A stretch of DNA of 5,120 bases. It comes from DATMER01 sp036266195 (GTDB lineage: Bacteria; Acidobacteriota; Thermoanaerobaculia; Multivoradales; UBA5704). The stretch's first letter is position 1. The number at the start of each line of letters is the position of its first letter. Location of the stretch: positions 1-5,120 of the forward strand of contig DATANP010000501.1 of assembly GCA_036266195.1 (NCBI GenBank). The letters are read 5' to 3'. Position numbers and translations under genes: made by a program. This document shows positions 1 through 5,120 of this stretch, piece after piece. The notes beneath the pieces are model-generated. The model saw nothing but the letters and a program-made list of their open reading frames with translations. It was not told the DNA's origin and made no database searches.

Positions 1-324
1 CTCAAGAACACCCAGAACCTGGACATGGCGGCCAAGGCGCTGACCCTGAAGGAGGTCCCGCTCGCCTTTCAGGAGGGGGTCACCTATCACCTCCACTACG
101 TCTACGACGCGGAGACGAACCGCGTCGTCCTGACTGTCACGAGCCAGGGCGCCACGGTGGCTACCATCGACATGGAGGGCTCGGCGCTCAACAAGGTCAT
201 CACCGTGCCGGCCACGGGCCTGATCGTGCAGTTCGGCCATACCGCGGAGCAGGCCGCGGAAGGGATCGAGTTCCCCACCTACGGCTGGGTCTACTCGAAT
301 CTCCGGATCGAAATGGTTCCGTAG
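1..324 (+). CDS. Secreted-protein paralogue of unknown function, C-terminal part (5' end outside window)
   Basis: The reading frame is open from base 1 and ends at TAG 322-324, giving 107 visible residues. An internal ATG at 25 exists, but the homology to the next gene starts before it (LKNTQNLDM matches the LNQNVDM region of the neighbour), so the true start lies upstream of the window. The visible part aligns along its whole length with the C-terminal half of the protein at 384-1145. Shared blocks are TYHLxYxYDA, FGH and, at the extreme C-terminus, TYGWxYSNLRIxMV. Alternating hydrophobic and polar residues (for example VVLTVTSQG) suggest beta strands, as in jelly-roll or concanavalin-like sandwich domains; that fold is inference from composition only. 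A signal peptide is expected because the paralogue has one, but it cannot be seen here. No catalytic motif is recognised. The coding call is firm; the function is unknown. Confidence 0.85.
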   Translation, partial: LKNTQNLDMAAKALTLKEVPLAFQEGVTYHLHYVYDAETNRVVLTVTSQGATVATIDMEGSALNKVITVPATGLIVQFGHTAEQAAEGIEFPTYGWVYSNLRIEMVP

Positions 325-340
325 CGCATGCGTTCTTGGC

Positions 341-346
341 TATAAT
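341..346 (+). promoter_or_regulatory. Candidate -10 box (TATAAT) for the secreted-protein gene
   Basis: A perfect TATAAT lies 37 bases before the ATG at 384, in the 59-base gap between the two tandem paralogues, and stands out against GC-rich surroundings. No good -35 box is found at 16-18 bases upstream; the best, TTCCGT at 317-322, matches TTGACA only in its first two positions. If used, transcription would start near 353 and give a leader of about 30 bases. The second paralogue may therefore have its own promoter as well as read-through from the first gene. Confidence 0.5.
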
Positions 347-368
347 CTCCGGCAACTTCGGTTTTCCT

Positions 369-373
369 GGAGG
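369..373 (+). promoter_or_regulatory. Ribosome binding site GGAGG that fixes the start at 384
   Basis: GGAGG ends 10 bases before ATG 384 and 13 before the adjacent ATG 387. It rules out the upstream in-frame TTG at 336, which lies before this site, overlaps the TATAAT region and would put 16 non-signal-like residues ahead of the signal peptide. Confidence 0.75.
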
Positions 374-383
374 TTTGCCGCAG

Positions 384-1145
384 ATGATGAGACCGGCCCT
401 TTCGTTGTCCGTCCTGGCTCTCTGTCTCACTGCTCCTCTCTGCCATGCCGACGAACCCAGGGTGGTTCGGGCGGAGGGGAGCGGCCCGAGCGCGGAGTGC
501 AAGCCCAACGTCCTGCTGATGAGGCCGACCGAGCCCCGCGTCTTCCAGGCCTTCCAGGCCGGGCTCATCCATGTGCCCACCAAGACGGAGCCCACGGGTG
601 TGGTCTGCATCGACATTCCCTACGACCTGTCGCTGGCGAAGCTGGTCGTGGAGTGGGACGTGACCCCCGGCTCGTGGAACCCCCGCTACCAGGCGGGCAG
701 CCACAACCTGGCCTGGATCCACCGCGGCAGCTACAGCGCCAACACGGTGGGCAACGTGAACGTGTTCGGGAAGGGCCGCAACTTCATCGGCCTCAACCAG
801 AACGTGGACATGAGGGTGGGCGCCGTGAGCACCGGCCGGCTGCGGAACGCCGATCTGGTGACCGACGGCTCGAAGACCTACCACCTGCGCTACACCTACG
901 ACGCCGGGGCCGGCAAGGCCTTCTTCGAGATCTCCGGCGGCGGCCTGCCGCCCAAGAGCACGGAGATGCAGGCCACGGCCAAGGGCAACATCCTCCAGAT
1001 CCCCCAGGGCAACCGCTGGAGCGACAGCTCCCTCTTCGTGGAGTTCGGCCACTTCGGCGAGGCCCACCCTTCGGCCGGCAAGCCGGCCGTCGCCACCTAC
1101 GGCTGGAAGTACTCCAACCTCCGCATCACCATGGTCCAAAATTGA
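384..1145 (+). CDS. Secreted protein of unknown function, paralogue of the preceding gene
   Basis: This is a 253-residue protein if read from ATG 384; ATG 387 is an equally placed second start. The N-terminus is a typical Sec signal peptide: MMRP, then a hydrophobic stretch of about residues 5-19, then CHA before DEP, with likely cleavage after Ala22. There is no good lipobox, so it is probably soluble and periplasmic or extracellular. Two cysteines remain in the mature part (Cys39 and Cys75) and could form a disulphide. No transmembrane helix follows. Residues about 85-250 are rich in aromatic and beta-forming segments: LVVEWDVTPGSWNPRY (89-102), TYHLRYTYDA (165-174), VEFGHFGE (219-226) and TYGWKYSNLRITMV (238-251). 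The last three blocks recur in the upstream paralogue. A carbohydrate-binding or lectin-like sandwich fold is possible but is inference. I do not recognise the family. It ends 52 bases before the convergent flippase gene. Confidence 0.88.
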   Translation: MMRPALSLSVLALCLTAPLCHADEPRVVRAEGSGPSAECKPNVLLMRPTEPRVFQAFQAGLIHVPTKTEPTGVVCIDIPYDLSLAKLVVEWDVTPGSWNPRYQAGSHNLAWIHRGSYSANTVGNVNVFGKGRNFIGLNQNVDMRVGAVSTGRLRNADLVTDGSKTYHLRYTYDAGAGKAFFEISGGGLPPKSTEMQATAKGNILQIPQGNRWSDSSLFVEFGHFGEAHPSAGKPAVATYGWKYSNLRITMVQN

Positions 1146-1152
1146 TCCCGTT

Positions 1153-1193
1153 CCCCCTCTCCCCGGCCCTCTCCCCCGTGCCGGGGGAGAGGG
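1153..1193. repeat. GC-rich dispersed-type inverted repeat between convergent genes, possible transcription barrier
   Basis: Bases 1167-1178 (CCCTCTCCCCCG) and 1182-1193 (CGGGGGAGAGGG) form a perfect 12-bp stem with a 3-base loop. A second near-identical left arm (CCCCCTCTCCCCGG, 1153-1166) precedes it, so the right arm can pair with either. The motif resembles the dispersed CCCTCTCCC/GGGAGAGGG intergenic repeats of many GC-rich bacteria, often mistranslated as strings like LSPALSP. It sits 4 bases after the flippase stop and 7 after the secreted-protein stop. No T-run follows the stem on either strand, so it is not a canonical intrinsic terminator, although it could slow polymerase or protect 3' ends. 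Confidence 0.7.
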
Positions 1194-1197
1194 AGTC

Positions 1198-2613
1198 TCA
1201 TCGGAAGAAGGACTTGAAGGGCTTCCAGTAGACGAGCACCAGGATGGCGGCAGCCAGGGCTGCCGCCGCCAGCGAGGCGGCGAATCGCGTCCAGGAGCCC
1301 GCCTCGAACAGCCAGGCCGCCAGGCCGAAGAACGGCAGCGGCACCAGATAGAGCAGCCCCAGGTCGGCCGCCAGCCGCCGGAAGCGCGGACCGGCTTCGC
1401 GCGCCACCTCCCAGGCCATCCACAGGTTGCCTGCGAGCAGATAGTTGGCCGCGCCCATGCCCGCCGCCCCCCAGCGCTGGGTGAACGCGATCCCGAACCC
1501 CACCAGGGAGACCAGGTTGAGCACCATGATCGCGAGCCACGTGCGGTCGCGGTGCCGCGCCTTGAGCATCTCGCCGCCGAGAATGGTGAACTGGTCGAAG
1601 AACGGGATGAACGAGATCACCCGCAGCAGCGGCGCCGCGCCCTCCCACCCCGGCCCGAGGAGGATGCGCACCACCACCTCCGCGTTGAGAAACAGGAAGT
1701 AGCTCGCCACCACCTGGCAGCCCAGGAGCTGGATCGTGCTCAGCCGGAAGGCCTCCACGAACCGCGGCCGGTCCTCCAGGTACTCGACCAACGTCGGGAA
1801 GAGCGCCCGCGGGTAGACGATCGTCGCCACCAGGAAGGCGATCATGTAGGCCCGCGTGTAGAGGCCGACCGTCTCGGTCCGGCCGAAGAACTGGATGATG
1901 TAGATGTCGATGTAGGTGACAAGCTGGAGCACCACCCAGATCCAGAACAGCCACGAGCTGCGGCGCACCAGGTCCGGCAGGAGATGAAGATCGGCCTTGA
2001 GCGGAATCTTCCCCCAGCCCCGGGTCCAGGACAGGATCGCCAGCAGCAGCGCGCCCGCGAGGTCCGCGATCACGAACGCCCACACCTTCCACCCCGCCCA
2101 GGCGAGCCCCACCGAGACCACCGCGATCACGATCCCCCGCCAGACCTCGGGAGCGATCAGCCGGCCGATGGTCAGCTCGCGCTCGAAGAACGCCTTGGGC
2201 ACCACCGACAGACCGTCCAGGAACACCCAGATCGCGAACACCCGCAGCACCGCCGGCAGGTCCGGCGTGAGGAAGCCGAACGCCGGAGCGGCCACGATCA
2301 GGATGACGGAGATCAGGAAGCCGAGGACGAGCGTCGAGACCAGCACCGTGCCGTAAGGCCGCCGGCTGTCGCGCACCAGGTGGTAGGGCAGCCCGAGGTC
2401 GCGCACGGCCGAAGCCACGGTCACGATGCGCAGCGCCTCCTCATAGAGGCCGTGACCTTCGGGCAGGACCAGGCGCGCCAGCGCCAGCTTGGCCACGAAC
2501 CCGACCAGCAGCCGGGCGAGCTGGATGGCGTAGCCCGCGAACGTCGAGCGGAGGATGCGCTGTTCGGTGCTCAAGTTGTCTAGGAAAAAACGAGATCGGC
2601 CCACCGCGCCCAC
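1198..2613 (-). CDS. Wzx-like polysaccharide/lipid-linked oligosaccharide flippase (MOP superfamily)
   Basis: This is a 471-residue integral membrane protein with about 12-14 hydrophobic segments by eye, for example near residues 23-45, 88-110, 119-138, 158-175, 178-196, 218-240, 253-275, 325-345, 357-378, 383-403, 415-435 and 440-463. Length and layout fit the polysaccharide biosynthesis flippases of the MOP exporter superfamily. Family-like stretches include DIYIIQFFGRTETVGLYTRA (236-255) after the central segment and LLGPGWEGAAPLLRVISF (318-335). Such proteins translocate undecaprenyl-linked oligosaccharides across the inner membrane for O-antigen, capsule or exopolysaccharide assembly; the substrate here is unknown. 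The GTG start at 2613 lies inside the end of the epimerase gene (34-base overlap) and has a GGAG 11 bases upstream (2625-2628). GTG 2604 and TTG 2574 are alternatives without a good ribosome site. The family call is strong, the exact start less so. Confidence 0.88.
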   Translation of the reverse strand: MGAVGRSRFFLDNLSTEQRILRSTFAGYAIQLARLLVGFVAKLALARLVLPEGHGLYEEALRIVTVASAVRDLGLPYHLVRDSRRPYGTVLVSTLVLGFLISVILIVAAPAFGFLTPDLPAVLRVFAIWVFLDGLSVVPKAFFERELTIGRLIAPEVWRGIVIAVVSVGLAWAGWKVWAFVIADLAGALLLAILSWTRGWGKIPLKADLHLLPDLVRRSSWLFWIWVVLQLVTYIDIYIIQFFGRTETVGLYTRAYMIAFLVATIVYPRALFPTLVEYLEDRPRFVEAFRLSTIQLLGCQVVASYFLFLNAEVVVRILLGPGWEGAAPLLRVISFIPFFDQFTILGGEMLKARHRDRTWLAIMVLNLVSLVGFGIAFTQRWGAAGMGAANYLLAGNLWMAWEVAREAGPRFRRLAADLGLLYLVPLPFFGLAAWLFEAGSWTRFAASLAAAALAAAILVLVYWKPFKSFFR

Positions 2614-3770
2614 TGCTCGGTGAGCTCCATCCCCCGCTCCAGGGAGAAGGCGGGCTCGTAACCCAGGAGGCGCCGCGCCTTGTCGATCCGCACCCGGGTC
2701 TTCGGGATGTAGAAGTCGATCATCTCCGGCGTGAGCGGAAGAATGGGAAGCTCGCCGCTCGCGCGCGGCGGCGAGGCGAAGCCGTTGCCCGACATCCGCC
2801 CCTTGATCCTCTGCTGGAGGCCCTCCGGCAGGATCGAGCTGGCCATCTCGCGCAGCGCCATCAGCTCCCGCGTCCCCATCAGGCGGTCGCGGAAGGCCTG
2901 GTCCTGCTTGAACTGCCGCAGCAGCTCCTGGTGGACGTGGGCGGTCTCGCGCTGGTGCTTCCGATGGTATTCGCGGGCCTCGTCGGCGGTCATCGATACC
3001 GTGCGCTCCGGACCGTCGCCCAGCATCCTGGCGAAACGCTCGTAGAGCTCGCGCCAGGAGACCGGCTCGGGACCGGAGATGAGGAAGGCTTCGCCCGCGG
3101 CGCCGTCCCGGACCGCCGCGAGGAGCATGGCGGTCACCAGGTCGTCCACATAGACGGCGTTGGCGAAGCCGTCGCCGCCGTTGATCAGGATCTGCCGGCC
3201 CGCCTTGAGCGCCTGGAGCGGCTTGGTGGTCCAGACGCCGCCGTAGGGCCCGTAGACCGCGGTGGGCTGGAGCACGGCGACCTGCACGCGGCCCGACCGC
3301 GAGTACTGGAGGGCGATGGCTTCGGCCTCCAGCTTGCTGTCCGAGTAGGCGTTGCCGAAGCGGCGGCGCGGCGCGGTTTCATCGAGATCGCCGTCGCCGG
3401 TGCGGCCGTAGACCATGAGCGTGCTCAGGTGGACCACGCGCGACGCGCCGGCCCGGTGCGCGGCTTCCAGCACCCGCTCCGTGCCGACCCGGTTCACCCA
3501 GGCATGGTGCTTCTGGCTGCCGGTCGTGCCGTAGGCGCAGTGGAACACCAGCTCGCTGCCCTGAATCGCCCGGTCGAGATCTTCGGACCGGGTCACGTCG
3601 CCCATGTGGAACGTGAGCGGGAAGCGGGCCAGCCGCGCGGCGGAGCTCGGGTTCCGGATCAGGACCCGCACGTCCGCGCCGTGATGCCGCACGAGCCGCT
3701 CGACGAGCCGGCCGCCGATGCCTCCCGTGGCGCCGGTGACGAAGACCTTCCGCCCGCGCAGGTCGATCAT
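2580..3770 (-). CDS. NAD-dependent sugar epimerase/dehydratase (extended SDR) with long helical insert
   Basis: This is a 396-residue protein from ATG 3770, chosen because GGAGGG lies 7 bases upstream and the Rossmann motif then begins at residue 11. The frame stays open 25 codons further, but that part lies inside the preceding gene. Extended-SDR hallmarks are the NAD-binding VTGATGGIGG (11-20, GxxGxxG), GDVTRSEDL (57-65), Asn93 in NRVGTERVLEAA, the active-site Ser116 in HLSTLMVYG, Tyr142 and Lys146 in YSDSK, PTAVYGPYG (169-177) and YVDD (207-210). The C-terminal KARRLLGYEP (364-373) is typical of nucleotide-sugar epimerases and dehydratases. Residues about 250-350 form an unusually long, charged, mostly helical insert before that motif; common family members are nearer 310-340 residues. 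Likely substrate is a nucleotide sugar or similar sugar derivative, not determined. Its start overlaps the oxidoreductase stop (ATGA), which suggests translational coupling. Confidence 0.88.
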   Translation of the reverse strand: MIDLRGRKVFVTGATGGIGGRLVERLVRHHGADVRVLIRNPSSAARLARFPLTFHMGDVTRSEDLDRAIQGSELVFHCAYGTTGSQKHHAWVNRVGTERVLEAAHRAGASRVVHLSTLMVYGRTGDGDLDETAPRRRFGNAYSDSKLEAEAIALQYSRSGRVQVAVLQPTAVYGPYGGVWTTKPLQALKAGRQILINGGDGFANAVYVDDLVTAMLLAAVRDGAAGEAFLISGPEPVSWRELYERFARMLGDGPERTVSMTADEAREYHRKHQRETAHVHQELLRQFKQDQAFRDRLMGTRELMALREMASSILPEGLQQRIKGRMSGNGFASPPRASGELPILPLTPEMIDFYIPKTRVRIDKARRLLGYEPAFSLERGMELTEQWARWADLVFS

Positions 3771-4801
3771 GAGCCGGCCCTCCAGCCCGCCAGCTCGGCC
3801 GGCTCCAGCCACGGCACTTCCAAGGGCTTCCGCGCGGCGTAGCACGCCTCGATCAGGGCCTGGGAGCGCCGTCCTTCACGGCCGGGGATGAACGGCTCGC
3901 GGCCGTCCCGGATGGCGGTGGCGAAGTCGTCGATCTGGCGCACGAACACGTCGAGGTAGGAGAGCTCGGGCGCGCCCGGCCGGCGGGCCTTGCCGGCGAG
4001 CGCGATCTCCCTGCCTCCGAAGCGCAGGGTGATCGCCGGATCGGGATGCCACACGCCGACCTCCAGGCTGGCGCGCTCGCCTTCGAAGACGCAGGTATTG
4101 CGGAGGTTGCGGGTGCGGCTCACCTCGACGGTCCCCTCCACTCCGGAGCGCATGCGCAGGCGCAACTCGCAGTCCGATTCGAGGCCGCCCATGGCGTCGT
4201 CGCGGTAGTCCACGGACTCCCAGTCTCCGAGCCAGACCAGGAGGAGGTCGAGCACGTGCACGCCGAAGTCGGTCAGCACACCACCTCCGGCGGTCTCCTT
4301 GCGCAGCAGGAAGTCGGTGGCGAACGGCCAGCGGGGAATGACTCCCTGGCGCAGGTCGAAGCTCCGCAGCCCGCCGAGCAGCCCCTCCGCCAGGAGGTCC
4401 TTGACGAAGCGGGTCGAATCGAAGAAGCGGAAGTCGAGGCCCACGGCGAGGACGGCGCCGCTCGCATCGGCGGCGGCGATCATCTCGTCGCACTCGCGCA
4501 GCGAGAGGGCCATGGGCTTTTCGCCGAGCACGGAGATCCCCCACCGCAGGAGGTCCACGGCCACCGGGGCATGGAGGCTGTTGGGCAGGGCGATGACGGC
4601 GCCGTCCACCCGGTCCAGGACCTCCCGGTAGTCCGTGGCGGACTCCGGAACGCCGAAGCGCGCGGCCACCTCCCTGGCGCGGGCCGCGTCGGCGTCCACC
4701 ACGACGGCGGCCTCCGCCAGCTCCGAGGCGGAGATCGCGGGAAGGTGGTTGATCTGCGCCACCGCGCCACAGCCGAGAACGGCCAGTCGGACTTTCTGCA
4801 T
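3767..4801 (-). CDS. Gfo/Idh/MocA-family NAD(P)-dependent oxidoreductase
   Basis: This is a 344-residue protein from ATG 4801. The start is chosen because MQKVRLAVLGCGAVA puts the Rossmann motif at the N-terminus, as is normal for this family; the upstream in-frame extension to 4933 runs into repeat DNA and has no family-like sequence. Visible hallmarks are the dinucleotide-binding LGCGAVAQ (9-16), an acidic end to the second strand (VVDAD, 34-38), ALPNSLHAPVAVDLL (71-85), the GEKPMA block with Glu94, Lys95 and Pro96, and GGGVLTDFGVHVLDLLL (172-188), where Asp178, His182 and Asp185 match the family's DxGxHxxD pattern. Lys95 and His182 are the expected catalytic residues. Members oxidise or reduce sugar hydroxyl or keto groups; with an SDR epimerase and a flippase downstream, a role in making an unusual sugar for a surface polysaccharide is likely, but the substrate is unknown. 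It is the first gene of the apparent three-gene operon. Confidence 0.9.
   Translation of the reverse strand: MQKVRLAVLGCGAVAQINHLPAISASELAEAAVVVDADAARAREVAARFGVPESATDYREVLDRVDGAVIALPNSLHAPVAVDLLRWGISVLGEKPMALSLRECDEMIAAADASGAVLAVGLDFRFFDSTRFVKDLLAEGLLGGLRSFDLRQGVIPRWPFATDFLLRKETAGGGVLTDFGVHVLDLLLVWLGDWESVDYRDDAMGGLESDCELRLRMRSGVEGTVEVSRTRNLRNTCVFEGERASLEVGVWHPDPAITLRFGGREIALAGKARRPGAPELSYLDVFVRQIDDFATAIRDGREPFIPGREGRRSQALIEACYAARKPLEVPWLEPAELAGWRAGS
3778..3783 (-). promoter_or_regulatory. Ribosome binding site GGAGGG that fixes the epimerase start
   Basis: GGAGGG on the - strand lies 7 bases before ATG 3770, inside the last codons of the oxidoreductase gene. It favours this start over the upstream in-frame extension and is well placed for coupled re-initiation at the ATGA overlap. 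Confidence 0.75.
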
Positions 4802-4806
4802 GTCGG

Positions 4807-4814
4807 CTCTCTTC
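4807..4814 (-). promoter_or_regulatory. Weak purine-rich ribosome binding site for the oxidoreductase gene
   Basis: GAAGAGAG on the - strand ends 5 bases before ATG 4801. It is a partial Shine-Dalgarno match and supports this start over the extended frame. Confidence 0.45.
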
Positions 4815-4839
4815 GGGATCCGGTCAGGATCGGAGGCGT

Positions 4840-4845
4840 ATCTTA
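4840..4845 (-). promoter_or_regulatory. Possible -10 box (TAAGAT) for the three-gene operon
   Basis: TAAGAT on the - strand matches TATAAT at four of six positions and is the only AT-rich hexamer in the 85 bases between the oxidoreductase start and the palindrome array. It lies 38 bases before the ATG. No convincing -35 box is seen 16-18 bases upstream, where the sequence is GC-rich, so this is a weak suggestion only. Confidence 0.3.
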
Positions 4846-4886
4846 CCCGCTTTGCGGCGGCCCGCCACGCGCGGTGGCCCGGCCAG

Positions 4887-5100
4887 ATTGGCGGGGCAGC
4901 GGCGGCCCCGCGAATTCCGGGGCCCGAATTCATGGGGCAGCGACTGCCCCGCGAATTTCCATCTCCAATTTCGTTGGGCAGTGATTGCCCCGTGAATTTC
5001 CGGCTCCAGATTCGTGGGGCAATCGCTGCCCCGCGAATTTCCGTCCCGTCCCGCGGCGCTGGGCGACAGAATTCGTGGGGCAGCGGCTGCCCCGTGAATT
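4887..5100. repeat. Array of five 30-bp imperfect palindromes, mostly at 41-bp period
   Basis: The copies lie at 4887-4916, 4928-4957, 4969-4998, 5010-5039 and 5071-5100. The consensus is ATTCGT, then a core GGGGCAG-CGR-CTGCCCC, then GYGAATT. The inner stem is 7 bp with a 3-base loop and the outer arms (ATTC/GAAT) extend it. The first four starts are exactly 41 bp apart and the last is 61 bp on. The first three spacers are 11 bases; the second and third are similar (TCCatCTCCAa, TCCggCTCCAg), while the first differs. The fourth is 31 bases. Copies diverge at a few positions: the first has a GGC left arm and a CGG right stem start, and the third has TGGG for GGGG. Four outer arms contain GAATTC. 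The array could be a REP/BIME-like cluster, a multi-site operator or a string of RNA hairpins; the sequence does not decide. It may extend past the window. Confidence 0.85.
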
Positions 5101-5120
5101 CATGCCTCCCGGACGGCCGC

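Larger units (their letters stand above)
4802..5120. other. Non-coding region upstream of the oxidoreductase gene
   Basis: This 319-base stretch has no supportable gene. From left to right it holds a weak ribosome site, a possible -10 box, a small GC-rich hairpin (GCCAC 4864-4868 with GTGGC 4874-4878), the five-copy palindrome array (4887-5100) and 20 unremarkable bases. Frames that cross it are extensions or shadows of the oxidoreductase gene. A gene may begin beyond the right edge, so it is not known whether this is a divergent promoter region or a simple intergenic gap. Confidence 0.75.

Noticed and set aside
336..383. Upstream TTG start at 336 for the secreted protein
   Set aside because: It lies before the GGAGG site and next to the TATAAT box, and would place non-signal-like residues ahead of a clear signal peptide.
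291..1139. - strand frame of 282 codons and the other-frame + strand frame at 497-1231
   Set aside because: Both overlap the secreted-protein gene, which has a signal peptide, ribosome site and a paralogue. The alternatives are Gly/Ala/Val/His-rich or Arg/Pro/Gln-rich shadows.
1167..1193. Canonical intrinsic terminator
   Set aside because: The stem is strong, but no T-run follows it on either strand, so it is recorded as an inverted repeat with possible terminator-like effect only.
1097..2092. - strand frame of 331 codons inside the flippase gene in another frame
   Set aside because: It is a same-strand shadow rich in Gly, Ala, Arg and Pro; the flippase frame has regular membrane segments and family-like motifs.
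1552..2583. Long + strand frame of 343 codons opposite the flippase gene
   Set aside because: Its translation is dominated by Arg, His, Gln, Glu and Pro with no family-like motif, as expected for the antisense of a GC-rich membrane-protein gene.
2931..3842. Long + strand frame of 303 codons opposite the epimerase gene
   Set aside because: The opposite strand carries complete extended-SDR motifs; this frame is rich in Val, Gly, Asp and His with no domain and is an antisense shadow.
4802..4933. N-terminal extension of the oxidoreductase to the ATG at 4933
   Set aside because: The extension would be translated from palindrome array DNA, has no family similarity, and the ATG at 4801 gives the normal N-terminus with a purine-rich site upstream.
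4046..4984. Long + strand frame of 312 codons opposite the oxidoreductase gene and into the palindromes
   Set aside because: The - strand has clear Gfo/Idh/MocA motifs; this frame is low in hydrophobic core residues and ends in repeat DNA.
4887..5100. CRISPR array
   Set aside because: Spacers are 11 bases in three cases and 31 in one, two of the short ones resemble each other, and the repeats diverge and are palindromic over their full length. No cas gene is present.

Overview
The window is high-GC bacterial DNA whose real genes have strongly GC-rich third codon positions. This creates many long shadow reading frames. The sequence alone does not fix the taxon; a GC-rich soil or sediment bacterium would fit. 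The lack of strong Shine-Dalgarno sites on some genes is only weak evidence either way.

Left part (1-1145, + strand): two tandem paralogous genes for secreted proteins. The first is cut by the window edge and only its last 107 codons are visible. The second is complete (384-1145), begins with a clear signal peptide, and is preceded by a perfect TATAAT box and a GGAGG site. The two share the blocks TYHLxYxYDA, FGH and TYGWxYSNLRIxMV. The composition suggests a beta-rich extracellular domain of unknown function.

Centre and right (1198-4801, - strand): three overlapping or touching genes, read right to left. They are a Gfo/Idh/MocA-family NAD(P)-dependent oxidoreductase, an extended-SDR NAD-dependent sugar epimerase/dehydratase with a long helical insert, and a Wzx/MOP-type polysaccharide flippase. 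The first pair shares an ATGA overlap and the second overlaps by 34 bases, so this looks like one transcription unit. A likely shared role is to modify a nucleotide-sugar or lipid-linked sugar precursor and move a lipid-linked oligosaccharide across the inner membrane. No glycosyltransferase lies in the window. The convergent ends of the two gene blocks are separated by a 12-bp perfect hairpin of a common dispersed-repeat type.

Right edge (4802-5120): non-coding DNA upstream of the oxidoreductase gene. It holds a possible weak promoter and five copies of a 30-bp imperfect palindrome. Four of them start exactly 41 bp apart, and the fifth follows after 61 bp. This array is the most unusual structure in the window. 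It is not a CRISPR, because the spacers are only 11 bases and similar to each other. It may continue beyond the window. Otherwise the genes belong to known families, and I see no convincing new multi-gene system.
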